Origin: CAYWKL01 sp964459095
GTDB taxonomy: Bacteria; Patescibacteriota; Microgenomatia; Daviesbacterales; UBA10151
DNA length: 43,319 bases
Reading direction: 5' to 3'
NCBI GenBank assembly: GCA_964459095.1
Contig: CAYWKL010000006.1
Span: forward strand, 1 to 43,319
Shown here in pieces: positions 1-7,632 of this stretch (within the stretch, counting starts at the first letter, position 1; each line of letters opens with the position of its first letter). The notes below the pieces were generated by a model, which was not told where the DNA came from, made no database searches, and saw only the letters and a program-made list of their open reading frames with translations. The translations under genes were made by a program, and so were the position numbers.

Positions 1-63
1 TCATTCTGAGCGAAGCGAAGAATCTTATTTAGATCCTTCGGTCGCTTTGCTCCCTCAGGATGA
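1..63. repeat. Palindromic dispersed element, family A
   Basis: The two ends are imperfect inverted copies: one reads TCATTCTGAGCGAAG and the other, on the opposite strand, TCATCCTGAGGGAGC. Each arm ends in a GAA(T/G)GATCT-like core. The reverse complement matches 26491-26561 along its whole length, and half-copies lie in lepA and tatD. It sits directly upstream of groES and supplies an in-frame ATG at 60 that is probably not used. Confidence 0.75.
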
Positions 64-74
64 CACTTTTAAAT

Positions 75-395
75 ATGCCAAGTAAAATAGCTGAAAAAAA
101 TAAAAAGATAAATCTTCGTCCCCTAATGGGATATTGTTTGATAGAACCAGATGAAGCTGAAAGCAAAACTGCATCTGGGTTATACCTTCCTGAAACAGCA
201 CAGGAAAAACCAGCCCAGGGAAAAGTTGTCTCTTGCGGTGAGGATTTAATTTTAGAAAATGGAAAAATAATGAAAGCTCCAGTAAAACCAGGTGATAAAG
301 TAGTTTATAAAAAATGGGGCGGGGATGAGATTAAACTTTCTGGAATTGAATATAAATTAGTTAAGTTTGATGATCTAATGGGGGTTTTAGAATAA
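75..395 (+). CDS. groS: Co-chaperonin GroES (10 kDa chaperonin)
   Basis: The heptameric lid of the GroEL folding chamber in the cytoplasm. The product is 106 aa, usual for GroES. It carries the family pattern NLRPLMGYCLIEP (as N(I/L)KPLGDRVLI), the mobile loop with GLYLPETAQEKP, then GKVVSCG and a C-terminal KPGDKVVYKKWGGDEIK segment. A longer reading from ATG 60 would add five residues encoded by the palindromic element, so I prefer ATG 75. groEL follows after 35 nt, the classic groESL order. No CIRCE operator is visible in the 74 bases present upstream, but the window starts there and a more distant one cannot be excluded. Confidence 0.95.
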   Translation: MPSKIAEKNKKINLRPLMGYCLIEPDEAESKTASGLYLPETAQEKPAQGKVVSCGEDLILENGKIMKAPVKPGDKVVYKKWGGDEIKLSGIEYKLVKFDDLMGVLE

Positions 396-430
396 ATATG
401 AGAAGACTATCAGATACAATAGGATAATTT

Positions 431-2056
431 ATGGCTAAAATATTAAAATTTCAAAGTGAAGCTCGTGAGAAGCTTTTAAAAGGTATAAATATCTTAACTG
501 ATGCTGTGGCTTCCACACTTGGACCTAAAGGCAGAAATGTAGCTTTGGATAAAAAATGGGGAGCTCCACAGGTTGTACATGATGGTGTTACTGTTGCCAA
601 AGAGATAGATCTTGAGGAGCCTTTTGAAAATATGGGAGCACAACTTCTTAAAGAAGCTGCTAGCAAAACCAATGATGTTGCAGGAGACGGAACTACTACA
701 GCAACTATTTTAGCCCAAGCTATTGTTTCAGAAGGACTTAAAAATATAGAAGCAGGAGCAAACCCTATGATACTTCGAAGGGGAATAGAAAGCGCTGTTT
801 TAAGTTTGGTTTCAGAACTTCATAAAATGAGCAAAAAACTCACCACTCCTGAGGAAATTCAACAGGTTGCTACAATTTCTGCACAAGATTCCCAAATTGG
901 AAGTATGATCTCTGAAGCTATAGCAAGAGTTGGGAAAGATGGAGTTATAACAGTTGAGGAAGGCAAATCTTTGGATATGTTAGTTGAGTATAAAGAAGGA
1001 ATGGAATTTGATAAAGGGTACGCTAGTCCTTACTTTGTAACTGACTCAGATAAAATGGAGGCATCCCTTGAGGATCCACATATTTTAATCACTGATAAAA
1101 AAATCTCAGCTATGGTAGATCTAATGCCATTTTTAGAAAAGTTCGTTGCGGTTTCAAAAACTTTAGTAATTATTGCTGATGATGTTGAAGGGGAAGCTTT
1201 AGCTACTTTGGTAGTAAACAAACTGCGCGGGTCATTTAACGTGCTAGCAGTGCAAGCTCCAGGTTTTGGCGACAGAAGAAAAGAAATGTTACAAGATATT
1301 GCTATTTTAACCGGCGGAACAGTTATATCTGAGGACACCGGACGTAAACTTGAATCAGTTGAAGTTTCTGACTTAGGCCAGGCAGGAAGAGTAACCTCTA
1401 CTAAAGATAATACTTTAATAGTTGATGGAAAAGGAGTTAAAAAAGCAATTGAGGCAAGAATTGCTCAAATCAGAAAAGAAATGGATTCCTCTGATTCTGA
1501 ATTTGATAAAGAAAAATTTCAAGAAAGGTTAGCAAAACTTACTGGTGGGGTAGCAGTTATTAATGTTGGTGCTGCAACTGAGCTAGAGATGAAAGAGAAA
1601 AAAGAAAGAGTAATAGATGCTGTTGCTGCAACAAAAGCAGCCCTAGAGGAAGGAATAGTTGCAGGAGGAGAGATAGCACTTCTTAGGGTTGCTAAGACTT
1701 TAAATGAGCTAAAAAATGTAGCTGATGAGGAAAAAGTTGGGGTAGAAATAGTTAAAAAAGCCTTGGAGCAGCCTTTTAGGAGACTCATTAAAAATGCAGG
1801 TTTGGATGAGGGGGTAGCTTTAGCTAAGGTTTTGGAAGCTGGAGAAAATTTCGGGATAGATGTTTTAGATGGAAAGCTAAAGGATTTAGTTAAAGCTGGA
1901 GTAATAGATCCAGTTAAGGTAACCAGATCTGCGCTGCAAAATGCAGCATCAGTAGCTATAATGGTTATGAGTACAGAGGTGCTTATAAGCGATAAACCAG
2001 AACCCCCAGCTCCTCCAATACCTCCAGGCGGTATGCCAGGAATGGGTGAATATTAA
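431..2056 (+). CDS. groL: Chaperonin GroEL (60 kDa)
   Basis: An ATP-driven tetradecameric chaperonin that folds cytosolic proteins together with GroES. The 541 aa are full length. Visible landmarks are STLGPKGRNV and DGVTVAKEI near the N terminus, the ATP-site motif GDGTTTATIL (about residues 86-95), the ATPase region ERVIDAVAATKAALEEG, and a C-terminal GGMPGMGEY tail. The GGG of VVAGGG in E. coli is GGE here (GIVAGGEIALL). AGGAT lies about 8 nt before the ATG and works as a ribosome site. It is second in the groESL operon. Confidence 0.97.
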   Translation: MAKILKFQSEAREKLLKGINILTDAVASTLGPKGRNVALDKKWGAPQVVHDGVTVAKEIDLEEPFENMGAQLLKEAASKTNDVAGDGTTTATILAQAIVSEGLKNIEAGANPMILRRGIESAVLSLVSELHKMSKKLTTPEEIQQVATISAQDSQIGSMISEAIARVGKDGVITVEEGKSLDMLVEYKEGMEFDKGYASPYFVTDSDKMEASLEDPHILITDKKISAMVDLMPFLEKFVAVSKTLVIIADDVEGEALATLVVNKLRGSFNVLAVQAPGFGDRRKEMLQDIAILTGGTVISEDTGRKLESVEVSDLGQAGRVTSTKDNTLIVDGKGVKKAIEARIAQIRKEMDSSDSEFDKEKFQERLAKLTGGVAVINVGAATELEMKEKKERVIDAVAATKAALEEGIVAGGEIALLRVAKTLNELKNVADEEKVGVEIVKKALEQPFRRLIKNAGLDEGVALAKVLEAGENFGIDVLDGKLKDLVKAGVIDPVKVTRSALQNAASVAIMVMSTEVLISDKPEPPAPPIPPGGMPGMGEY

Positions 2057-2086
2057 ACTATTTTATATCTGCTAATATAGATATTG

Positions 2087-2443
2087 ATGGCTAGTAAAAA
2101 TTTAAATAAAGAAATCGTAGAAGAATTAAAAGAAATTAAAAAAGAAGAAGCAGAAATTTTAGAAAAGGAAAAGTCTAGTGAAAAAATCCTCAAAAGTAGC
2201 TCTTTTAAAGAAGTTTTAGAAGCAGCACCTGCCTTACATGAAGTAAACACCTTTAGGTCCAAAGTAGTTAGAAGATTACAAAAACACAGACTACTTTTTA
2301 CTTTATTTGTAGCCTTAGGTATTGTTCTAGTTTGGAGAGGTCTTTGGGAAATTACTGAGCATTTTATTACTTCCGCAGTTGTCTCATTAATATTAGGGAT
2401 TGTTTTACTTTGGTTAATAAAAAGATATACAGATTTGCATTAA
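2087..2443 (+). CDS. Small two-helix membrane protein, unknown function
   Basis: 118 aa. The first 60 residues are very rich in Lys and Glu (KEIVEELKEIKKEEAEILEK) and are probably helical or coiled coil. Two hydrophobic segments follow at about residues 71-88 and 95-110, ending in RYTDLH. This predicts a charged cytoplasmic N-terminal region anchored by a hairpin of two helices. The gene starts 30 nt after groEL. A TAATAT box at 2073-2078, 8 nt before the ATG, could give it its own nearly leaderless transcript. I do not recognise a family. Confidence 0.75.
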   Translation: MASKNLNKEIVEELKEIKKEEAEILEKEKSSEKILKSSSFKEVLEAAPALHEVNTFRSKVVRRLQKHRLLFTLFVALGIVLVWRGLWEITEHFITSAVVSLILGIVLLWLIKRYTDLH

Positions 2444-2486
2444 TGGAAGAAGCAATAACACCTGGAAGGTGATTTGTCTATGCTAA

Positions 2487-3053
2487 TTATACCCCCAAAG
2501 AGACAATTACAAATCCATTGTTGGCCACTACAGAATTAACCTCTCTTGGGTTATAGGGTTCTGGAACTGGCTCATTTACAACCTGACGAGAACCTCCTGC
2601 ATCTCCCACAGCTATCCTAAGCTCATCACTTTTTCGTGCAGGCCCTCCAACTGCAAAATATCCTTCCTGATTTCCAATGAGTACTTCTGCAATGTAGGTA
2701 GGCGGATCCTGCTCTTGTTGTTGAAAGACAAAACCTTTTTCGTCAAAGATAAGTCCGCTGGTTGGTACGATAATTCCTAAGGCTCCTGTACCATCAAAGT
2801 TCGGTATGGGGGGATCAGGCTCTCCAATATAAGGAAGGTTAACTTGTTCTCCTCCTTTAGTAAGTTTACCAGCTCTTTGAACCCTATGTCTGGACACATC
2901 AAATGCCTCCTCCATATTTGAGGGTCTTCCAATAGATCCTCCTCTAATTCTTACATGCCCCCCGTTTACATACCCGCTTGCAATTGCTGCCCTCATCGAG
3001 GATGGAGAACGTATACTACGACGCATACTACTGTGCCTTGATTCTATTGTCAT
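2487..3053 (-). CDS. Unrecognised 188-aa protein
   Basis: No domain recognised. From the ATG at 3053 the product begins with a basic Ser/Arg-rich region (MTIESRHSSMRRSIRSPSS), then an Arg/Gly-rich stretch, a Pro-rich linker (GEPDPPIPNF) and a C-terminal half of mixed beta-like character ending in NNGFVIVSLGV. No signal peptide or membrane segment is visible. A longer frame opens at 3137, but a good leaderless promoter at 3060-3089 supports 3053. It is divergent from the PH-domain gene at 3131. The product could bind nucleic acid or another acidic partner through its basic N terminus, but that is only inference. Confidence 0.6.
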   Translation of the reverse strand: MTIESRHSSMRRSIRSPSSMRAAIASGYVNGGHVRIRGGSIGRPSNMEEAFDVSRHRVQRAGKLTKGGEQVNLPYIGEPDPPIPNFDGTGALGIIVPTSGLIFDEKGFVFQQQEQDPPTYIAEVLIGNQEGYFAVGGPARKSDELRIAVGDAGGSRQVVNEPVPEPYNPREVNSVVANNGFVIVSLGV

Positions 3054-3059
3054 GCGCAG

Positions 3060-3089
3060 ACTATAGCACAAAATATCCCAACAACTCAA
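3060..3089 (-). promoter_or_regulatory. Leaderless promoter for the gene at 2487-3053
   Basis: On the minus strand: TTGAGT (3089-3084), 18 nt, TATAGT (3065-3060), then 6 nt to the ATG at 3053. Transcription would start at or next to the start codon. Confidence 0.5.
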
Positions 3090-3130
3090 TGTCCGAATCC
3101 ACTTATCTTTTTGTAGTAAGATATATACTA

Positions 3131-3724
3131 ATGGCAAAGTTACACTATCGTGATTCCCCTTCTGAGGAGGAGAAGAAAAGATTTGCTAAATATTTAGCAG
3201 AAGATGAGGAACTGGTTTTAGCAACAGGATATGGAAGAGTTTATCTAACACAGCTTTTTGTAATTTATATTATTATTCCTGGAGCAATTTTTATTCTGGC
3301 TGGTTTAGCCTTATCATTTTTTTTAAAATTTAATTTAGGATATGGACTTTTGATAGGTCTAATTGGAGCATTTTTATTTGCTTGGATTAAGACTTTACAT
3401 ACTTATAATGCCCATAGGTACTTGCTAACTACAAGAAGAATGATTGTTAAACAGGGTTTTTTTACAGTTAAAATCAACAGCGCCCTTTATGACAAAATCA
3501 CGCATATTGAGGTTGATCAAAGCATATATGATCGTTTAGTTATGCACCATGGTAAAGTAATTGTTCATACAGCAGGTATGAATAAAAATGAGATAGTTTT
3601 AAATTATGTGGACACACCAATTGAATTTAAGAATTTGCTGGAGCGGTTAATTAATAGGGAAAGAGAGGAGTTTGGAAGAAGAGGGGAAGTTTTAACTACT
3701 TTGGAAGGGGAGATTGTAGATTAG
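3131..3724 (+). CDS. Bacterial PH (bPH2/YdbS-like) domain membrane protein
   Basis: 197 aa when started at the ATG at 3131 (MAKLHYRDSPSEEEKK). The frame is open upstream, but that part lies on top of the divergent gene and looks non-coding. Two hydrophobic helices at about residues 38-60 and 64-82 are followed by a PH-like beta region with YLLTTRRMIVKQGFFTVKINSALYDKITHIEVDQS, the usual order in PF03703 proteins. Such proteins are membrane-anchored and their ligands are mostly unknown. The 3' end overlaps the convergent LytM gene by 29 nt. Confidence 0.8.
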   Translation: MAKLHYRDSPSEEEKKRFAKYLAEDEELVLATGYGRVYLTQLFVIYIIIPGAIFILAGLALSFFLKFNLGYGLLIGLIGAFLFAWIKTLHTYNAHRYLLTTRRMIVKQGFFTVKINSALYDKITHIEVDQSIYDRLVMHHGKVIVHTAGMNKNEIVLNYVDTPIEFKNLLERLINREREEFGRRGEVLTTLEGEIVD

Positions 3725-4322
3725 CTTTTGCAACTGGGGTTAAATACTCTATTTTTGGCGCCTCATCTATTTTTGGAAGAAGTATCGAAGGATCTATAGT
3801 TTTTCCATCTTTGCTAATTTCTAAGTGTGTATGAGGACCAGATGTATGTCCTGTTAAGCCTACCTCTCCTAAGGTATCCTCAGTAGAAACTTCTTGGCCT
3901 TTATTTACATAAGTTTTGCCCATGTGTGCATATAAGGATTTATATCCATTCTCATGTTCAACTAAAACTATAAGGCCTAACCCCCAAAAATTAAATCCAG
4001 CATCTGCTACAACACCATTTGCAATAGGGTGAATTGGCATACCTAAACCTGTTGCAATATCAACTCCTGGATGAAAACTTGAATACCTTGTACTTAAATA
4101 ACCTGGATGAGGAAGTTTGAGTGTGAATGGTAAACTTTCTGCTTTTATATTTTGGGTTTGTAAGGACTCTGCCAGTACATAATTTTTTTGTATAGGAGGA
4201 AATTTGAGTGTAGGTTGATAATTTGAGAAAAAAGTTATTAAAACTATTCCCAAGAAAATTTTAAAAGAAAATCTCGCTGCAGGGAATTTGGGCAGAGCTT
4301 TAGCTGGTGCTCTTTTTACCAT
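3696..4322 (-). CDS. M23 (LytM-type) zinc metallopeptidase, membrane-anchored
   Basis: 208 aa. A hydrophobic segment at about residues 20-34 acts as signal anchor and places the enzyme outside the membrane. The M23 fold follows with HPGVDIA (zinc ligands H84 and D88), the AHMG motif (H133) and the HTH motif in SGPHTHLEI (H164, H166). All expected catalytic residues are present, so it probably cuts peptide cross-links in peptidoglycan, or works as an endopeptidase in cell separation. It has no N-terminal coiled coil of the EnvC/NlpD type. Its 5' leader contains two hairpins (4326-4341, 4350-4365), the nearer only 3 nt from the ATG. Confidence 0.9.
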   Translation of the reverse strand: MVKRAPAKALPKFPAARFSFKIFLGIVLITFFSNYQPTLKFPPIQKNYVLAESLQTQNIKAESLPFTLKLPHPGYLSTRYSSFHPGVDIATGLGMPIHPIANGVVADAGFNFWGLGLIVLVEHENGYKSLYAHMGKTYVNKGQEVSTEDTLGEVGLTGHTSGPHTHLEISKDGKTIDPSILLPKIDEAPKIEYLTPVAKANLQSPLPK

Positions 4323-4325
4323 AAG

Positions 4326-4341
4326 CGCCTAAAATTAGGCG
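4326..4341 (-). promoter_or_regulatory. Start-proximal hairpin in the LytM leader
   Basis: A perfect inverted repeat, CGCCTAA-AA-TTAGGCG, ends 3 nt before the LytM start codon. In an mRNA with a leader it would hide the region normally used by the ribosome. Confidence 0.45.
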
Positions 4342-4349
4342 ATAAAAAT

Positions 4350-4365
4350 CCTGCTAAAAAGCAGG
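4350..4365 (-). terminator. Terminator-like hairpin in the LytM leader
   Basis: On the minus strand CCTGCT-TTTT-AGCAGG is followed by ATTTTTAT, the form of an intrinsic terminator. It lies upstream of, not after, the LytM gene, between two divergent genes. It could be an attenuator or could stop antisense transcription. Confidence 0.4.
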
Positions 4366-4388
4366 GTGCAAATAATACCAAAATTAGC

Positions 4389-4416
4389 TTCACAAGTCAA
4401 ACCATAATGGTAAAAT
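4389..4416 (+). promoter_or_regulatory. Promoter for the PEGA/SH3b gene
   Basis: TTCACA (4389-4394), 16 nt, TAAAAT (4411-4416), then 10 nt to the ATG at 4427. This predicts a leader of about 3-4 nt. Confidence 0.4.
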
Positions 4417-4426
4417 AACTTAATTT

Positions 4427-5224
4427 ATGAAAAAAGGTATATTTTTGATACTTATTCTTCTTAGTATATTTCTTATTATAATCAGATTTTTCTCCCCATA
4501 CCTTGTCTCATATTTAGGTCTTGAGCCAAGAGCAGGGATTAGAGTTGAGTCAGAGAAAGAAGCCGAAGTTTTATTAAATGGTAAAAAGGTAGGAAAAACA
4601 CCTTTTGAGGATTCAAACTTAAAACCCGGCGAGTATTTGGTCCAGTTAAAATCAGATAGCGGCTCATGGAAAGGGTATGTTAGCCTAGAGGGTAAAACCC
4701 AATCTATTGTAAATAGGGAATTATCCAGCACTCCTGCTTCAAGCTCTGGCGAGATTATTACCTTAGAGAGTGGATCAGGTGCATCTGTGATCTCCACCCC
4801 TCAAGGCTCAGAAGTTGATATTGATGGTAAAATTTATGGAAAAACTCCTCTTTTAGTAAAAGATTTGCCCTCTGGAGAACACTTATTTTTGATAAGTCAT
4901 AACAATTTCCTAAAAAGAGTGATTAGGGCTTTAGTAATTAAAGATTATATGTTAAATATTAATGTAGATTTATCTATATCTGAGCCAGATTTTACAAAAA
5001 TTACCGCCAACCCAATTGAAATTTCACGCCTTGTAAAAGTAGGGAATACTCCAACAGGTTTTTTGCGAGTAAGGAGCGGACCATTTCTTTCAAGTACTGA
5101 AATAGGAAGGGTAAACCCAGGGGACATTCTTACCTTAATTGAGGAGCTGCCAAGTTGGGTAAAGATAAGAATAGAGGGTGGTAAAGAAGGATATGTATCT
5201 TCTGATTATATTGAAAAAATTTAG
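4427..5224 (+). CDS. Surface protein with two PEGA repeats and an SH3b domain
   Basis: 265 aa. One N-terminal hydrophobic helix (about residues 5-22) anchors it. Two PEGA-type repeats follow: AEVLLNGKKVGKTPFED and SEVDIDGKIYGKTPLLVKDL, each with the (V)xG(K)xxGxTP signature typical of this fold. The C-terminal region, about residues 205-265, is a bacterial SH3 domain (GFLRVRSGPFLSSTEIGRV ending GYVSSDYIEKI). SH3b domains often bind cell-wall peptides and PEGA repeats are found on S-layer and surface proteins, so a wall-associated structural role is likely. It is divergent from the LytM peptidase, a possible functional pair. Confidence 0.88.
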   Translation: MKKGIFLILILLSIFLIIIRFFSPYLVSYLGLEPRAGIRVESEKEAEVLLNGKKVGKTPFEDSNLKPGEYLVQLKSDSGSWKGYVSLEGKTQSIVNRELSSTPASSSGEIITLESGSGASVISTPQGSEVDIDGKIYGKTPLLVKDLPSGEHLFLISHNNFLKRVIRALVIKDYMLNINVDLSISEPDFTKITANPIEISRLVKVGNTPTGFLRVRSGPFLSSTEIGRVNPGDILTLIEELPSWVKIRIEGGKEGYVSSDYIEKI

Positions 5225-5225
5225 A

Positions 5226-6167
5226 TTACCCCCCAAGATAATATATTATTGTTAAAACTGTTCCCATCCAAAGAAGGACTGCAATAAGTAAAGGTTTATC
5301 AGTCAAGATTACTCGCTCAGGAGACTCTCCTTCTTTTTTCTCATAAATTATATAAAGGTATCTCATTACACCATATATCACTATTGGGACAGTTATCATT
5401 AAAAATTTTGCTTCATTAAACGGAAGAGAAACTTGTCTTATAAACCCAACTAAATTTTCGCGAACTGAGATAGTTGGTTGCAAAAATGCAAAAAAAGCAT
5501 AAGCAAACCAAGTGCTTGTTGCAAACATAGAGGTTAAAATATCAAGTAATGTTTCTGGATAATGAAGCAGAGTTTCCCTGTGTTTTGCAGCTTGGGCCTT
5601 AAGGAGTGTAAGCTCGGATCTTCTTTTACCTATAGCCAAAAAAAGAGCAAAACTTGTTACAGCAAGTAGAAACCAAACGTTTAAGTGTGCATCTATAGTC
5701 CAAACGCCAGCATAAATTCTTAAAACAAATCCTGCAGCAATAACCATTACATCAACTAAAATTATAGTTTTTAAAAATGCAGAATAAAAAAGCTGCAGGA
5801 ATAGATATGCAACTACCGCCAAAAAAAATGGGGTTGCCAGTATGTAGGAGAGAGGAAGCAAGATTATTATTAGAATTACTGCTAAAGTTAGGGCAAGTTT
5901 CATAGGTACTTGGCCAGAAGCAATTGGGCGTTTTTTCTTAAAAGGATGGAGTTTGTCTCTTCGGATATCAAAGCAATCATTTAGTATGTATGTAATAGAT
6001 GTAACGCCACAAAAGATTAAAAAAGCCTCAATTGTCAAAATAACAGAGCTCAATATTAAAAGTTGTCCTGAAAAAATGACTCCTGCAAAAATGGCAAAAT
6101 TTTTAATCCATTGCCTTGGACGAACTACCTTAATCAAGCCAATTGAAATTCTTAAAAACTTATCCAT
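5226..6167 (-). CDS. UbiA-family prenyltransferase, DPPR-synthase-like
   Basis: 313 aa, about eight to nine hydrophobic helices. The UbiA signature NDxxDxxxD is seen in NDCFDIRRDKLHPFKKKRPI. The N terminus RPRQWIKNFAIFAGVIFSG and the C-terminal SPERVILTDKPLLIAVLLW match the decaprenyl-phosphate phosphoribosyltransferase branch, which moves 5-phosphoribose onto a polyprenyl phosphate on the inner face of the membrane. In Actinobacteria this feeds arabinan synthesis; in this organism the end product is unknown. It overlaps the upstream WecA-like gene by 8 nt, so the two are probably translated together. Confidence 0.87.
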   Translation of the reverse strand: MDKFLRISIGLIKVVRPRQWIKNFAIFAGVIFSGQLLILSSVILTIEAFLIFCGVTSITYILNDCFDIRRDKLHPFKKKRPIASGQVPMKLALTLAVILIIILLPLSYILATPFFLAVVAYLFLQLFYSAFLKTIILVDVMVIAAGFVLRIYAGVWTIDAHLNVWFLLAVTSFALFLAIGKRRSELTLLKAQAAKHRETLLHYPETLLDILTSMFATSTWFAYAFFAFLQPTISVRENLVGFIRQVSLPFNEAKFLMITVPIVIYGVMRYLYIIYEKKEGESPERVILTDKPLLIAVLLWMGTVLTIIYYLGG

Positions 6168-7272
6168 TTTTATCCCCCTTCTTATTTATTGAAAGCGAAT
6201 TAACCCAAAGGATAAATCCTAAAAAAATTACCGCTACAACCAAAACCCCAAAAAATTTACTCTGAGAACTTACAAATAATGCCACCCCACCCAAAATAAC
6301 AGAAACAAAAATGTAAAACAATGCAATCTGAGGTTGAGAAAATCCTAAATCTAGGAGTCTGTGATGCAGGTGTCCTCTATCTCCCCAAACTGGAGACTTT
6401 CCAGAAAGTACCCTTCTTGCTATTGTGTAAAAAAAATCCACTGCTGGCATCGCTAAAACCAAAAACGCTGTTGCAACTTTAGCCCCAGACAAAATTGCCA
6501 GAACTGCTAGCATAAAAGCTAAGATAGTAGAACCAGAAAACCCAGGAAAAATTTTTGCGGGATGCCAGTTAAAAATTAAAAAACCTAAAGAGACTCCTGC
6601 AACAATTAGAGATAGTTTTGCCACTTCAAGCTGTGTCTCATCTCCTCCAAAAAGAAGTTTCAGTGATAAAGCTAAAAGAGTAAGAGATGTTATCAGTGTT
6701 ATGCCAGGCATTTGTCCATCAATACCTTTTGACCAATTTATAATTTGAGTTAAAGTCACAATAAACAAAAATGCAAAAATATTTGCAACAGGAACTATTT
6801 CTTTTATCCCAAAAAAATTTATTGGCAAAATAAGCTCATTAAATTTAATATAAGGAACCGCTAAATTAGGGGGAGTAAACTTTAGTCCAAATAAGGGATT
6901 TGCTATAAAAGATATCCCTATACCCAGTATTACTGGACTTACTGCCGCAAGAGAGATTAATAAAAGCCTGATATAGGGAGAAAAGTTTTGTTTTTTGTCG
7001 TCAATAATTCCTGTGATAAGAAGTATTGTGATCCCTAAAATAATTCCAATTAAGTACTCCTTAAAGGGAATAAAAAGAATTATCGAAGTAACAATTGCAA
7101 GATAGATTGCCAATCCTCCAGCTCTTGGCACTTTTCTTTTATGGAGCCTTGCAGGATGGGGTCTTTTTTTTGGGTCATCTACTAGACCAAAAGAGTTTGC
7201 AAGTTTTATTGTCAAGGGAGTAAAGATTAAAGTTACAATAAAAGAAAAAAGGAAAATTAATATTAGGTTCAT
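6160..7272 (-). CDS. WecA/TagO-like polyprenyl-phosphate sugar-1-phosphate transferase
   Basis: 370 aa, about ten to eleven membrane helices, the MraY/WecA fold. Motifs: DDPKKRPHPARLHKRKVPRAGG near the N terminus (cytoplasmic loop 1), GIIDDKK (catalytic Asp pair), NWSKGIDGQMPG, and the His-rich loop GDRGHLHHRLLDLG near the C terminus that separates the WecA/TagO branch from MraY. It should load a HexNAc-1-phosphate (commonly GlcNAc-1-P) onto undecaprenyl phosphate and start synthesis of a surface glycan. It starts directly after the stop of the small membrane protein upstream, inside a leftward envelope operon. Confidence 0.92.
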   Translation of the reverse strand: MNLILIFLFSFIVTLIFTPLTIKLANSFGLVDDPKKRPHPARLHKRKVPRAGGLAIYLAIVTSIILFIPFKEYLIGIILGITILLITGIIDDKKQNFSPYIRLLLISLAAVSPVILGIGISFIANPLFGLKFTPPNLAVPYIKFNELILPINFFGIKEIVPVANIFAFLFIVTLTQIINWSKGIDGQMPGITLITSLTLLALSLKLLFGGDETQLEVAKLSLIVAGVSLGFLIFNWHPAKIFPGFSGSTILAFMLAVLAILSGAKVATAFLVLAMPAVDFFYTIARRVLSGKSPVWGDRGHLHHRLLDLGFSQPQIALFYIFVSVILGGVALFVSSQSKFFGVLVVAVIFLGFILWVNSLSINKKGDKNG

Positions 7273-7632
7273 TTATACAAAAATCAAAATTATTTTGATA
7301 CAAGTTAAAAGCATCATAAAAGAGATCATTACAGAAGATAAGCCAATAATTCTTTTTAAAACTGTCTGAGTACTGTGAAGATGCCAAGAGATCATAATAT
7401 TTACTAAAACCACTAAAGCTGCAATTAGAGGCAAGATAAAAATTTGATAAAGAGGAGCAAGTTGTCCCTCCCCCCAAGCTAAAGAATAAAAAAGTGGGAT
7501 TTTAGAAGGGAGACGAAAAAAATTGATTAGAATAAAAATAAAGTTAAAAAAAATGAAGATTATACCTACAAGAAAAAAACTTAAGTTTATTTGGTCTTGC
7601 TTTTTTAAGAAATTCAAAAGAAAGCTTTTCAT
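7273..7632 (-). CDS. Small three-helix membrane protein, unknown
   Basis: 119 aa with hydrophobic segments at about residues 16-40, 63-83 and 91-118. The loop RLPSKIPLFYSLAWGEGQLAP resembles the LPxxIPxHF motif of DUF1648-type membrane proteins, but the match is loose. It lies between the GT2 glycosyltransferase and the WecA-like gene with no spacing, so it is co-translated with envelope genes and may support them. Function not assigned. Confidence 0.75.
   Translation of the reverse strand: MKSFLLNFLKKQDQINLSFFLVGIIFIFFNFIFILINFFRLPSKIPLFYSLAWGEGQLAPLYQIFILPLIAALVVLVNIMISWHLHSTQTVLKRIIGLSSVMISFMMLLTCIKIILIFV

Noticed and set aside
451..672. Minus-strand ORFs over groEL (also 1030-1338, 1519-1788)
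   Set aside because: Shadows of a strongly conserved gene, with no domain and no promoter.
2978..3130. Longer N terminus for the PH-domain protein
   Set aside because: It would cover the promoter and first codons of the divergent gene and has no membrane-protein character; the ATG at 3131 begins the family-like part.
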